The translations under genes and the position numbers were made by a program. Shown here piece after piece: positions 17,173-25,327 of a stretch of DNA of 64,000 bases. The DNA comes from Salipiger mangrovisoli (GTDB lineage: Bacteria; Pseudomonadota; Alphaproteobacteria; Rhodobacterales; Rhodobacteraceae): the NCBI RefSeq assembly GCF_015223355.1, contig NZ_JADFFK010000013.1, positions 62,001 through 126,000 of the forward strand. Reading direction: 5' to 3'. Every line of letters starts with the position of its first letter. Within the stretch, counting starts at the first letter, position 1. A model generated the notes under the pieces. The model searched no databases. It was not told the DNA's origin and was given only the letters and a program-made list of their open reading frames with translations.

Positions 17173-18210
17173 TCAGCCCCAGCAGAGTTCGAGCGCCTCT
17201 TCGCTGGTGATGGACTCGAGCCCCTCCACCGGCTTGTCGGTCACCAGCTTCACCCCGGTGTTGTAGAAATCGAGCCCCTCGGAGGGTTCCGGCATGGTGC
17301 CGTCCTTGGCGTGGGCAACCACCGCCTCGACCCCGAGCGAGGCCATCAGCAGCGGGAACTGCATCGAGGTCGCCCCGATCACCCCGTCCTGCACGTTGCG
17401 CACGCCGGGACAGCCGCCGTCGACCGAGGTGATCAGCACCGAACCATCGTCCTTGCCCGCGCCCTTCAGCGCCTCCCAGGCACCGGCGGCGGTGGGCTCG
17501 TTGATCGTGTAGACGACGTTGACGTCGAAATCCTTCTGCAGCAGCGTCTCCATGCCGTCGCGTCCACCGACCTCGGAGCCGCCCGCCATCTCGTGGCCGA
17601 CGATGCGCGGATCGTCCTCGTCATCGCGGCGGTCGGGGTTCTTGATGTCGATGCCGAAGCCCTGCATGAACCCCTGGTCGCGCTTCACGTCGACGGTGGG
17701 CTGGCTTTCATGGGCGTCGAGAAAGGCGATCTTGGCCGATTGCGCGGCTTCCTCGCCCAAAGTTTTCAGCGCCCATTGCCCGATCATCTCGCCGGCAAAG
17801 AAGTTGTCGGTGGCAAAGGTCGCATCCGCCGCGTCGATGGGTTCCAGCGGGGTGTCGAGCGCAATGACGAGGATCCCCGCGTCGCGCGCCTTCTGCACCG
17901 TCGGCACGATCGCCTTGGTGTCGCTGGCAAGCAGCAGGATGCCGTCGGCCCCGGCGGCGATGAGGTTTTCGATGGCGGTGATCTGCGTGTCGTTGTCACC
18001 GTCATATTTCCCCGCGAAGGCCTGGAACTTCACGCCCAGCTCCTCGGCCTTGGCCGCCGCGCCCTCGCGCATCTTGGCAAAAAACGGGTTGGTGTCGGTC
18101 TTGGTGATCAGCCCGACGAGAATGTCATTATCCTGGGCAAAGGCCGCCGGGGCAGCCAGCATCAGGGCCGCGGCGGACCCTGCGGCCCCCAGCCAATTCA
18201 GCGTTTTCAT
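17173..18210 (-). CDS. Sugar-binding protein of ABC transporter (FrcB/RbsB-like)
   Basis: 345 residues. A Sec signal peptide ([18 protein letters not shown], cleavage after AFA) precedes a type I periplasmic-binding domain: [53 protein letters not shown]. The opening strongly recalls the fructose-binding protein FrcB of rhizobia, but I cannot assign the ligand firmly. The start at 18210 has GGGAGGACATT before it. First gene of the leftward operon, divergent from the ROK regulator gene. Confidence 0.92.
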   Translation of the reverse strand: MKTLNWLGAAGSAAALMLAAPAAFAQDNDILVGLITKTDTNPFFAKMREGAAAKAEELGVKFQAFAGKYDGDNDTQITAIENLIAAGADGILLLASDTKAIVPTVQKARDAGILVIALDTPLEPIDAADATFATDNFFAGEMIGQWALKTLGEEAAQSAKIAFLDAHESQPTVDVKRDQGFMQGFGIDIKNPDRRDDEDDPRIVGHEMAGGSEVGGRDGMETLLQKDFDVNVVYTINEPTAAGAWEALKGAGKDDGSVLITSVDGGCPGVRNVQDGVIGATSMQFPLLMASLGVEAVVAHAKDGTMPEPSEGLDFYNTGVKLVTDKPVEGLESITSEEALELCWG

Positions 18211-18342
18211 AATGTCCTCCCAAATTGCGCAACTCCTCCTTGCGCACCCTTAGTGGGCAGAATGGGAAAAGTTCTGTCAATCCATATTCATTAATTGCCA
18301 TAGTTTTGCATATTGCTTATCTTAAGTAGTGAACCCGACAAA

Positions 18343-18357
18343 TTGACGCTAGGTCAA
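18343..18357. promoter_or_regulatory. Inverted repeat before ROK regulator gene
   Basis: TTGAC (18343-18347), 5 nt, GTCAA (18353-18357), perfect, ending 8 nt before the regulator ATG, in an AT-rich 155-nt divergent promoter region (18211-18365). A possible operator for autoregulation. Confidence 0.4.
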
Positions 18358-18365
18358 AGCATTAC

Positions 18366-19499
18366 ATGGAAAATCCCCATCTGGACCCGATCTTCCACCT
18401 GCTGCTCAATGGACCACCACGCAGCGCCCGCGAGATCGAAGCCCGGGTCGGCCTGTCCCGCGTGACCGCCGCGCAGAGAATCAGGCAGCTGCAACAAGGC
18501 GGGTTGATCGTCGAGGGCGAGAGCTTCGCATCGGGTGGCGGTCGCCCGGCGCGCAGCTGGCGGGTCAACCCGCACCATCGCAACCTCATCGGCATCGATG
18601 TCGGCGAGCAGATGGCGCGGGTGACATTGCTCAACCTCGCGCTCGAACCACTCGAGGACGCGCTGGCCGAAATCGACCTGCGCGACGATCCCGCCCGCAC
18701 GCTCGAGACGCTCGCCGCCTGCGCCGAACGGCTGGCACGCGGCAGCATGGCCAGCGCCCCCGTCGCCGGGCTCGGCATAGCCCTGCCTGCGCCGATCGAC
18801 TACCCGCAGGGCCGCATCGCCAAGCCTTCGGTAATGTACGGCTGGGAGCGGCTCGACCTGCGGAACCTCCTGCGGACGCGGCTCGAGATGCCCGTGGCGA
18901 TGGACAACGACGTGAACCTCATGTGCCTTGCCGAGCAGCAGCTGCACTGGCCGGACACGCGCCATCTGGTGTTCATCAAGGCCGGCACCGGCATCGGCTG
19001 CGGCATGATCACCGACGGACATCTGCTGCGCGGCGCGTTCGGAACCTCGGGCGACATCGGCCACATCCAGCACAGCCCCGAGCCGCACCAGCTGTGCCGC
19101 TGCGGCAAGCAGGGCTGCATCGAAGCCCATGCGGCAGGCTGGGCGCTGGCGCGGGATCTTCAGGCACAGGGCTTCGACTGTCGCGACGCGCGCGAGGTGA
19201 TGCAGATCTACGCCCGCGGTACACCCGAATGCCGCGCGCTGGTCAACGCCAGCAGCCGGATCATCGGCACGGTGGCCGCCGATCTCGTCGCCGTGCTCAA
19301 CCCCGAGGTGCTGGTCGTCGGTGGAACGCTCTCTGGCGCGGGCGAAGCAATGCTCGCCGGGATCAGGGAAAGGGTCTACCAGCGCTGTCTCCCGCTGGCC
19401 ACCGAGCGGCTTCAGGTCGCCTGTGCGCGCGGCGGCGATCGGCTGGGTGTCCTGGGTGCCGGAATGCTTGCCCGCGCCCGGCTGTCCGAGCCGCGCTGA
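18366..19499 (+). CDS. ROK family transcriptional repressor (FrcR/NagC-like)
   Basis: 377 residues. Residues 1-60 form a winged helix-turn-helix (SAREIEARVGLSRVTAAQRIRQL, then GGGRPARSW as the wing). The rest is a ROK domain with GIDVGEQMARVT, the KAGTGIGCGMITDG segment and the zinc motif CRCGKQGCIEAHAAG. As in NagC/Mlc/FrcR proteins, the sugar ligand should release it from DNA. It is divergent from the FrcBCA-like operon that it most likely controls, the same layout as rhizobial frc loci. Confidence 0.92.
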   Translation: MENPHLDPIFHLLLNGPPRSAREIEARVGLSRVTAAQRIRQLQQGGLIVEGESFASGGGRPARSWRVNPHHRNLIGIDVGEQMARVTLLNLALEPLEDALAEIDLRDDPARTLETLAACAERLARGSMASAPVAGLGIALPAPIDYPQGRIAKPSVMYGWERLDLRNLLRTRLEMPVAMDNDVNLMCLAEQQLHWPDTRHLVFIKAGTGIGCGMITDGHLLRGAFGTSGDIGHIQHSPEPHQLCRCGKQGCIEAHAAGWALARDLQAQGFDCRDAREVMQIYARGTPECRALVNASSRIIGTVAADLVAVLNPEVLVVGGTLSGAGEAMLAGIRERVYQRCLPLATERLQVACARGGDRLGVLGAGMLARARLSEPR

Positions 19500-19685
19500 C
19501 CTCTTCGCAGACCGGCGCGTCGCGTGATCCCTCTCACCCCCCGCCGCCCGTATGCGGATCGGGTGATCGCTGGCCAAGGGCCGCAAGCGTCGAGCTGCCC
19601 AAGCGGTCAGCCTGCTTGAAAGGCATCAGCGGCGGCCGCAGTCCTCGTCCGACCCCGATGCCCCCGGTCAGGCAGCCGGTTGCGT

Positions 19686-20600
19686 TCAGTCGCCAAGTGG
19701 CTGGGGCCCCACTCTTCCGTGATAGGCGGTGAGCGACGAGCGCAGGCGGCGGAGATGGTCCGCGGTGTCCTCGGGGATCGTGCGCGCCACCGCAAGCGCC
19801 AGCGCGTCGAGCAACAGCAGGTAAGCGAAGCGCGAAGCGGTCGGCTTGAAAATGTCGGGCTCCTCGGGCAGGTCGAAGCCGAGGGCTATCTCTGCGGCCT
19901 CGGCGAGCGGTGAGCCCTGCCGCGTGACGCAGATGGTCGCCGCGCCGTAGTTCCGGGCAACCCGAACCGCGGCGATGACCTCTGTCGCCTGTCCGCTGGT
20001 GGAGAAGGCCAGCAGCACGTCACCGGGTCGCAGCGAGGCGGCCCGCATCTGCATGAGATAGGCATCACTCTCGGCGACCGCGCTCTTGCCGAGGCGGAAG
20101 AAGCGGTTGGCCGCTTCCGCGGCAATCATGCTTGAGCCGCCGCCAACGCCGAGCATCAGCAGGTTGCGCCCCCGGCTCAGCGCGGCCCGCGTCGCCTCGA
20201 AGACCTGGGGATCGAGCTGTTGCGCCAGGGTCTCCATGCACCGCTGCGCCGCCTGCTGGACCTGCGTCAGGACCTCGACCCCCTCGGTCGGGCCGGGAGT
20301 GACCGGCGGCGCGAGATACTGGCGGCTGACCGCGAGGTTCTGCGCGAGCACCATCTTGAAGTCGCGAAAGCCCTTGCAGCCAAGGGTTCGGCAGAACCGT
20401 ACGACGGTGGGGGTCGACACGTCGCTGGCGGTGGCCAGGTCGGCAATGCTCATCTGCGTGACCGCATCGAGATTGGCCTGCACAAAATCCGCGACGCGCT
20501 GTTCGCGCGCGGCGAAATGGCCATCCATCCCGGCGAGCGCCGAGATCACGTCATTGGGCGAAAGGCTGCGTGCGGGAGGGGTCTGCGGAGCGCGTGTCAT
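19686..20600 (-). CDS. MurR/RpiR family transcriptional regulator
   Basis: 304 residues from ATG 20600 (MTRAPQTPP). An N-terminal RpiR helix-turn-helix follows: FAAREQRVADFVQ, MSIADLATASDVSTPTVVRFCRTLGCKGFRDFK. A SIS sugar-phosphate/phospho-ligand domain comes next with NLLMLGVGGGSSMIAAEAAN and LLAFSTSGQATEVIAA. The frame could start at ATG 20663, adding 21 residues, but that would bury the palindrome at 20644-20656 in the coding sequence. It is divergent from the TRAP operon at 20785 and probably controls it. The 186-nt convergent gap 19500-19685 shows no clear feature. Confidence 0.88.
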   Translation of the reverse strand: MTRAPQTPPARSLSPNDVISALAGMDGHFAAREQRVADFVQANLDAVTQMSIADLATASDVSTPTVVRFCRTLGCKGFRDFKMVLAQNLAVSRQYLAPPVTPGPTEGVEVLTQVQQAAQRCMETLAQQLDPQVFEATRAALSRGRNLLMLGVGGGSSMIAAEAANRFFRLGKSAVAESDAYLMQMRAASLRPGDVLLAFSTSGQATEVIAAVRVARNYGAATICVTRQGSPLAEAAEIALGFDLPEEPDIFKPTASRFAYLLLLDALALAVARTIPEDTADHLRRLRSSLTAYHGRVGPQPLGD

Positions 20601-20643
20601 CCGGGAAGCCTGCTCAGAAAACGGTGGCACAGGGAAGAGCCAT

Positions 20644-20656
20644 GTAACGCAGTTAC
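20644..20656. promoter_or_regulatory. Palindrome in RpiR/TRAP divergent region
   Basis: GTAAC-GCA-GTTAC is a perfect 5-bp dyad, with a further GTTAC half-site at 20715-20719 and a TACGTA palindrome at 20704-20709. The position, between the RpiR gene and the TRAP operon, suggests an RpiR operator. Confidence 0.4.
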
Positions 20657-20784
20657 GTCTCATGCGGCATTTTTCGGAGAGAATTCCGCAGTTTTCTACT
20701 TTTTACGTACTCTAGTTACATTTTATGAAGACGAATTACGAATCCTTGCTACAGTGCCCGAAACACAAACGCAGGGAGACTTCG

Positions 20785-21291
20785 ATGGATTCGGCACTCG
20801 GACGCGCCAGCGCGCGCCTGAACTGGCTCGTCGAGCGTATCGTCGCCGCGCTGATGGTGGCGCTTGTGCTCGACGTCTGGTTGGGCGTGATCGACCGCTA
20901 TTACTTCCATTGGCAACTGCCATGGCCTGAGACGCTTGCCCGCTACCTGATGATCTGGGCGGCGATGCTGGCGGTCTCCAGCGGCATCGCGCGGCGCGAG
21001 CATATCGGCCTGACCACGGCCATCGACCGCATGCCTCCGCGGCTGCGGCGCAGCCTGCTGGTGCTCGGCGATCTGCTCGCGCTGGCGCTCTTTGCCTATG
21101 TCCTGTGGTTCGGCCTCGGCTTCGCCGGTGGCGGGCAGAACCGGCAGGCGATGATCTTCGGCGTGTCCATGGCCCCCTTCTACAGCGCCATCCCGGTGTC
21201 TGCGGCGGTCTGCTGCGTGCAGCTGGTGCTGGTCATCCTGCGCGACCGGGGCACGCAGGGCGAATCCGCTACGATCGAGGTGGCGGAATGA
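20785..21291 (+). CDS. dctQ: TRAP transporter small permease subunit
   Basis: 168 residues with four hydrophobic helices (about 20-40, 52-70, 92-112, 132-152), the DctQ pattern. It contains WPETLARYLMIWAAMLAVSSGIARREHIGL, split around the conserved E-x-x-x-R and the R-R-E-H loop. ATG 20785 has GCAGGGAGACTTCG upstream; the frame is open further but lacks a site. It joins the large subunit at a 4-nt ATGA overlap to form the TRAP permease. Confidence 0.9.
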   Translation: MDSALGRASARLNWLVERIVAALMVALVLDVWLGVIDRYYFHWQLPWPETLARYLMIWAAMLAVSSGIARREHIGLTTAIDRMPPRLRRSLLVLGDLLALALFAYVLWFGLGFAGGGQNRQAMIFGVSMAPFYSAIPVSAAVCCVQLVLVILRDRGTQGESATIEVAE

Positions 21292-22571
21292 GCGTCGCGC
21301 TGATCTTCATCTTTCTGCTGCTCATCGGCACGCCGATCGGCTTTTCCGTGGGCATCGCCGGGGTCGCCGGGCTGATCTCGATGGGTGGCGAGAAATTCCT
21401 CGCCGTCGGTCCCGGCAAGATCTTCGCCGGGCTCGACAGCTTTCCCTTTCTCGCCATGCCCTTCTTCATTCTCGCCGGCGAGATCATGAACCACATCGGC
21501 ATCACCGACCGGCTGATCCGCCTTGCCGAGGTGCTGGTCGGGAGGTTCCGCGGCGGGCTGGCCCATGCCAACATGCTGGCCTCGGTGTTCTTCGCAGGCC
21601 TCACCGGTTCGGCAACCGCCGATGCCGCCGCCTTCGGACGCACGCTGGTCCCCGCGATGGAGCGTGCCGGCTACAAGCGCGATTACGCCTGTGCGGTGAC
21701 CGCCGCGGGCTCGATCATCGGGCCGACCATCCCACCCTCGGGGCTGATGGTGGTCTACGGCTCGCTGATGGGCGTGTCGATCTCGGGACTTTTCGCCGCG
21801 GGCATCCTGCCGGGCCTTGCGATCTGCGCGATCTGCATGGTGGTCATCGCCCTCGGCGGCAAGCGCGAGAACCTGCCGCAGGCCGAGCGCGGCGCCACGC
21901 TGCGCGAGATCGGGCAGGTCTTCGTCTCGTCGCTGACCGCGCTCGCCATGCCGGCGATCATCCTCGGCGGCATCCTCGGCGGCATCGTCACACCAACCGA
22001 AGCCGCGGCGATTGCCGTCGCCTACGCGCTGCTCATCGGCACCTTCGTCTACCGCCGCCTGACGCTGGGCGCGCTGCTCGAGATGCTGATCCGCACCGCG
22101 CGGATCACCGGGGTGATCTTCGTGATCATCGCCTTTGCCGGCATCCTCGGCTGGTGGATGAGCTTCGAACGCATCCCGCAGGGGATCGCGCAGGCGGTGC
22201 TGGCCACGTCCGACGAGCCCTGGGTGGTGACCGCGATCATCATCGCCGTGCTGCTGGTGATCGGCATGGTGATGGACATCACCGCGATCCTGATCCTGCT
22301 CGCCCCCGTGCTGGTGCCGCTGACCGAGACCATCGGCCTCAACCCGATCCACGCAGGGGTGATCTTCGTGCTCTCGCTCAATATCTCGCTGATGACCCCG
22401 CCGGTCGGCGCGTGCCTCTTCGTGCTGTCCTCGGTCACCGGCGAGAAGATCGAGCGGATCACCGTCAAGCTCGTCCCCTTCCTGCTCGCCGAACTCTTCG
22501 TGCTGCTCGTCTACGCCTACTGGGCCGATGCCGCGCTGCTGCTTCCGCGTCTGCTCGGCTTCACCGACTGA
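21288..22571 (+). CDS. dctM: TRAP transporter large permease subunit
   Basis: 427 residues, about twelve membrane helices. DctM family segments are FPFLAMPFFILAGEIM, FFAGLTGSATADAAAFG, SIIGPTIPPSGLMVVYG, GGIVTPTEAAAIAVAYA and NISLMTPPVGACLFV. It is the sodium-coupled transport subunit, taking substrate from the periplasmic DctP protein encoded next at 22615. The ligand is unknown; the M81 peptidase gene that follows hints at a peptide-like or amide compound. Confidence 0.93.
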   Translation: MSVALIFIFLLLIGTPIGFSVGIAGVAGLISMGGEKFLAVGPGKIFAGLDSFPFLAMPFFILAGEIMNHIGITDRLIRLAEVLVGRFRGGLAHANMLASVFFAGLTGSATADAAAFGRTLVPAMERAGYKRDYACAVTAAGSIIGPTIPPSGLMVVYGSLMGVSISGLFAAGILPGLAICAICMVVIALGGKRENLPQAERGATLREIGQVFVSSLTALAMPAIILGGILGGIVTPTEAAAIAVAYALLIGTFVYRRLTLGALLEMLIRTARITGVIFVIIAFAGILGWWMSFERIPQGIAQAVLATSDEPWVVTAIIIAVLLVIGMVMDITAILILLAPVLVPLTETIGLNPIHAGVIFVLSLNISLMTPPVGACLFVLSSVTGEKIERITVKLVPFLLAELFVLLVYAYWADAALLLPRLLGFTD

Positions 22572-22614
22572 CCTTTCAACCAACAACAAACCACCCAACA
22601 AGGAGAGAGGGAAT

Positions 22615-23655
22615 ATGACCCGTTTCATCCGCACCCTGTGCCTCGGCACGGCGTTTGCAGGCTCGGCCATGGCCGCGCAGGCCGAGACCATCAAGTTCGG
22701 CCACGACAACAAGGCCGATCCCTTCGAGAACCCGGCCCATGCCTGCACCGCCGTCTTCTCGAACATCGTCGCAGCCGACACCAACGGCGCCTATGACGTC
22801 GAGGTCTTCCCGTCGAACCAGCTCGGCTCGGCCTCGGAGCACGTGCAGATGGTGCGCGACGGTGTGATCCAGATGACGCTGGCCTCGACCGGTGCGCTGG
22901 CGGGCTACTACCCGCGCATCGACGTGCTGAATCTGCCCTTCGCCTTCGCCAACAACGCGTCGACCTACGATGTCTTCGACGGTCCCTTCGGCAAGGCCCT
23001 GGCCGAGGACATCGGCACCGAGCTGGGCGACGTGGTGGTGCTGGGCTTCCCCGACACCGGCGGCTTCTTCGCGGTCACCAACTCGCAGCATCCGATCGCC
23101 GAGCTGCAGGATTTCGACGGCATCCGCATCCGTACCATGACCCTGCCCTCGCACCAGAAGATCATGCAGTCGCTGGGTGCAGAGGCCTATCCGCTATCCT
23201 GGGGCGAGGTCTACTCCGGCCTGCAGACCGGCGTGATCGACGGCCAGATGAACCCGGTGCCGATCATCTCCTTCTCGAAGTTCTCGGAGGTGCAGAAGTA
23301 CCTGACGCTGACCAACCACCTGTTCTCGCCCTACGCGCTGCTGATCAACCGCGACTTCTTCGAAGGTCTCGACGCCGGCGCGCAGGCGGTTCTGCACCAT
23401 GCCGCCGAGGAATGCGTCACCGCCAGCCGCGGCCTGTCGCGGATCATCGAGGCCTCGGACCGGGGCCTCGCGGGGCTGATGGACCAGATGGAGGTCACCT
23501 CGCTTTCGGCAGAGGCACGCGCGGCCATGGTCGAGGTCGCCCAGCCTGCCTTCGAGGCCTATGCCGCGGAAAATCTCGACGCCGGCGCGCTCGAGCTTCT
23601 GTCGCTGTTCAAGTCCGAGGTCGAGGCGGCCAACGCGACCGCCTATCTCGAATGA
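22615..23655 (+). CDS. dctP: TRAP transporter substrate-binding protein
   Basis: 346 residues. A signal peptide (MTRFIRTLCLGTAFAGSAMA, cleavage after AQA) is followed by the DctP fold: IKFGHDNKADPFENP, VFPSNQLGS, FDGIRIRTM with the conserved Arg that binds carboxylates, and QTGVIDGQMNPVPII. The start has AAGGAGAGAGGGAAT before ATG. The presence of the conserved Arg suggests an organic acid group on the ligand. Confidence 0.92.
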   Translation: MTRFIRTLCLGTAFAGSAMAAQAETIKFGHDNKADPFENPAHACTAVFSNIVAADTNGAYDVEVFPSNQLGSASEHVQMVRDGVIQMTLASTGALAGYYPRIDVLNLPFAFANNASTYDVFDGPFGKALAEDIGTELGDVVVLGFPDTGGFFAVTNSQHPIAELQDFDGIRIRTMTLPSHQKIMQSLGAEAYPLSWGEVYSGLQTGVIDGQMNPVPIISFSKFSEVQKYLTLTNHLFSPYALLINRDFFEGLDAGAQAVLHHAAEECVTASRGLSRIIEASDRGLAGLMDQMEVTSLSAEARAAMVEVAQPAFEAYAAENLDAGALELLSLFKSEVEAANATAYLE

Positions 23656-23665
23656 TCCACTCCCG

Positions 23666-23687
23666 CAGGGCCCCGCGCGGGGCCCTG
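23666..23687 (+). other. Perfect 22-nt palindrome after dctP
   Basis: CAGGGCCCCGC and its exact complement form a perfect 22-nt palindrome 11 nt after the dctP stop, before the M81 gene. It can fold to a very stable hairpin; partial terminator or mRNA stabiliser. No T-tract. Confidence 0.55.
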
Positions 23688-23716
23688 TGTCTCCTCCCAA
23701 GACAAGGCACTCCCTC

Positions 23717-25207
23717 ATGCGCGTCTTCTGCGCCTCGGTCGGCTTCGAGGCCAATACCTTCTCGCCGCTTCGCACCGATTTCACCGATTTCGAGCAGAGC
23801 TTCTACGCCCCGCCCGGCACGCACCCCGAAACCCCGACTCTGTGCAGCGCTGTGTTCCCCGCGTTGCGGCGCCGCGCCCGGGCCGGAGAAATCGAGCTGA
23901 TCGAGGGCACCGCCACCTGGGCCGAGCCCGGCGGTCTGTGCAATGCCGCCACATGGGTGCGGCTGCGCGACGAAATCCTGGGACAGCTGCGCGCGGCGCT
24001 GCCGGTTGAAGCGGTGGTTCTGGGGCTGCACGGCGCGATGATCGCCGAGGGCACGGTGGATTGCGAGGGCGAATTGATTTCCGCGGTGCGCGCCCTGGTT
24101 GGCCCCGCCGTGAAGATCGGTGTCAGCTTCGATCCGCACAGCCATCTCAGTGCCGCGCGCACCGACAACGCAGACGTGGTGATCGCCTTCAAGGAATTCC
24201 CCCACACCGACTTCGTCGAGACCGGCGAGGCAGTTGCCGCGCTCACCCTGCGCGCCGCGCGCGGAGAGATCGCGCCCGTGGTCTCGGTTTTCGATGTTCG
24301 GATGATGGATGTGCTGCCCACATCGATCCAGCCGATGCGCGGCTTCGTCGACGACATGATCGCGCTGGAAGGCAGCGGCAGCATTCTTGCCGTCTCGGCC
24401 ATCCACGGTTTCATGGCCGGGGACTCGCCCGATCTTGGAGCCAAGATCGTGGTGGTGACCGATGCCGCTCGGGCCGCGGGCGACGCATTGGCCGAAAGCC
24501 TGGGCCGCCGGCTCTTTGCCATGCGCGGCAGCACCCGTCCCGAATTCCTGCCGCTGGCGGCGGGCATCGCAAGGGCGCGCGCCAGTGCCGCCGAACCCCG
24601 AAAGGGCCCTGTCGTGGTTGCCGATATCTGGGACAATCCGGGCGGCGGGACCTCGGGAGATTCAACGCTCGTGCTGCGCGGTTTCCTCGAGGCGGGGGTC
24701 GGCAATGTCGCCTTCGGCACGATCTGGGATCCGATGGCGGTCCGCCTGTGCCACGCCGCCGGCGAAGGCGCGGTGCTGGAACTGCGCTTCGGCGGCAAGA
24801 CCTCGGCCACGGCAGGCGCCCCGATCGATGCCACCGTCGAGGTGCTGCATGTCCAGCGCGACGCGGTGCAGAGCTTCGGCGCTTCGGTGGTGCCGCTCGG
24901 CGATGTCGCGGTGATCCGCACCGGCGGAATCGAGATCGTTCTCAACACCAACCGCGCGCAGGCCTTCTCGCCCGACCTTTTCAGCAACGCCGGGATCGAC
25001 CCGATGTCGAAGGACATTCTCGTGGTGAAATCGACCAACCATTTTCATGGCGCCTTCGCCCCGATTGCCTCCGAGGTGATCTACGTGGCGGTAGACGGAC
25101 CCTATCCCAACGATCCGGCGACCAATCGCTACACCCGGCTGACCCGGCCGCTCTGGCCGCGCGTCGACGATCCCTTCGCGGACGCCTCGGCCACGACCGT
25201 GCTGTAA
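23717..25207 (+). CDS. M81 family metallopeptidase (MlrC-like)
   Basis: 496 residues. The N-terminal M81 domain has FEANTFSPL, LGLHGAMIAEGTVDCEGEL, SFDPHSHLS and FKEFPHTDFVETGEAV, which hold the zinc-ligand Asp and His positions. The C-terminal MlrC domain carries ADIWDNPGGGTSGDST. MlrC (microcystinase) cleaves the linear products of microcystin; most relatives have other, unknown amide substrates. The ATG at 23717 has no strong ribosome-binding site, with CAAGGCACTCCCTC before it. It follows the TRAP genes, so it likely degrades what that transporter brings in. Confidence 0.9.
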   Translation: MRVFCASVGFEANTFSPLRTDFTDFEQSFYAPPGTHPETPTLCSAVFPALRRRARAGEIELIEGTATWAEPGGLCNAATWVRLRDEILGQLRAALPVEAVVLGLHGAMIAEGTVDCEGELISAVRALVGPAVKIGVSFDPHSHLSAARTDNADVVIAFKEFPHTDFVETGEAVAALTLRAARGEIAPVVSVFDVRMMDVLPTSIQPMRGFVDDMIALEGSGSILAVSAIHGFMAGDSPDLGAKIVVVTDAARAAGDALAESLGRRLFAMRGSTRPEFLPLAAGIARARASAAEPRKGPVVVADIWDNPGGGTSGDSTLVLRGFLEAGVGNVAFGTIWDPMAVRLCHAAGEGAVLELRFGGKTSATAGAPIDATVEVLHVQRDAVQSFGASVVPLGDVAVIRTGGIEIVLNTNRAQAFSPDLFSNAGIDPMSKDILVVKSTNHFHGAFAPIASEVIYVAVDGPYPNDPATNRYTRLTRPLWPRVDDPFADASATTVL

Positions 25208-25226
25208 TGGCAGCCTAATGCCGGAC

Positions 25227-25300
25227 GGGGCGCCGACGGGCTCTTGCGTCGGGCGCCCGGCAGACCTGGCCTTGGGCAAGGCGGAAGCCCCTGCCCAAGG
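25227..25300. terminator. Tandem hairpins between convergent genes
   Basis: Two adjacent stems fill the 120-nt gap between the M81 and M20 genes. The first is GGGGCGCCGACG (25227-25238) with CGTCGGGCGCCC (25247-25258), one bulge. The second is a perfect CCTTGGGCA (25270-25278) / TGCCCAAGG (25292-25300). They probably act as a bidirectional terminator. Confidence 0.6.
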
Positions 25301-25327
25301 CACTCTGTTCGGGGTCGCAGCGCCCCT

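Noticed and set aside
19500-19685. Small gene or RNA in the 186-nt convergent gap
   Set aside because: No start with ribosome-binding site, no strong hairpin and no repeat were seen.
21180-22784. Minus-strand frame opposite the TRAP genes
   Set aside because: Asp/His/Gln-rich antisense of membrane-protein codons; no motif.
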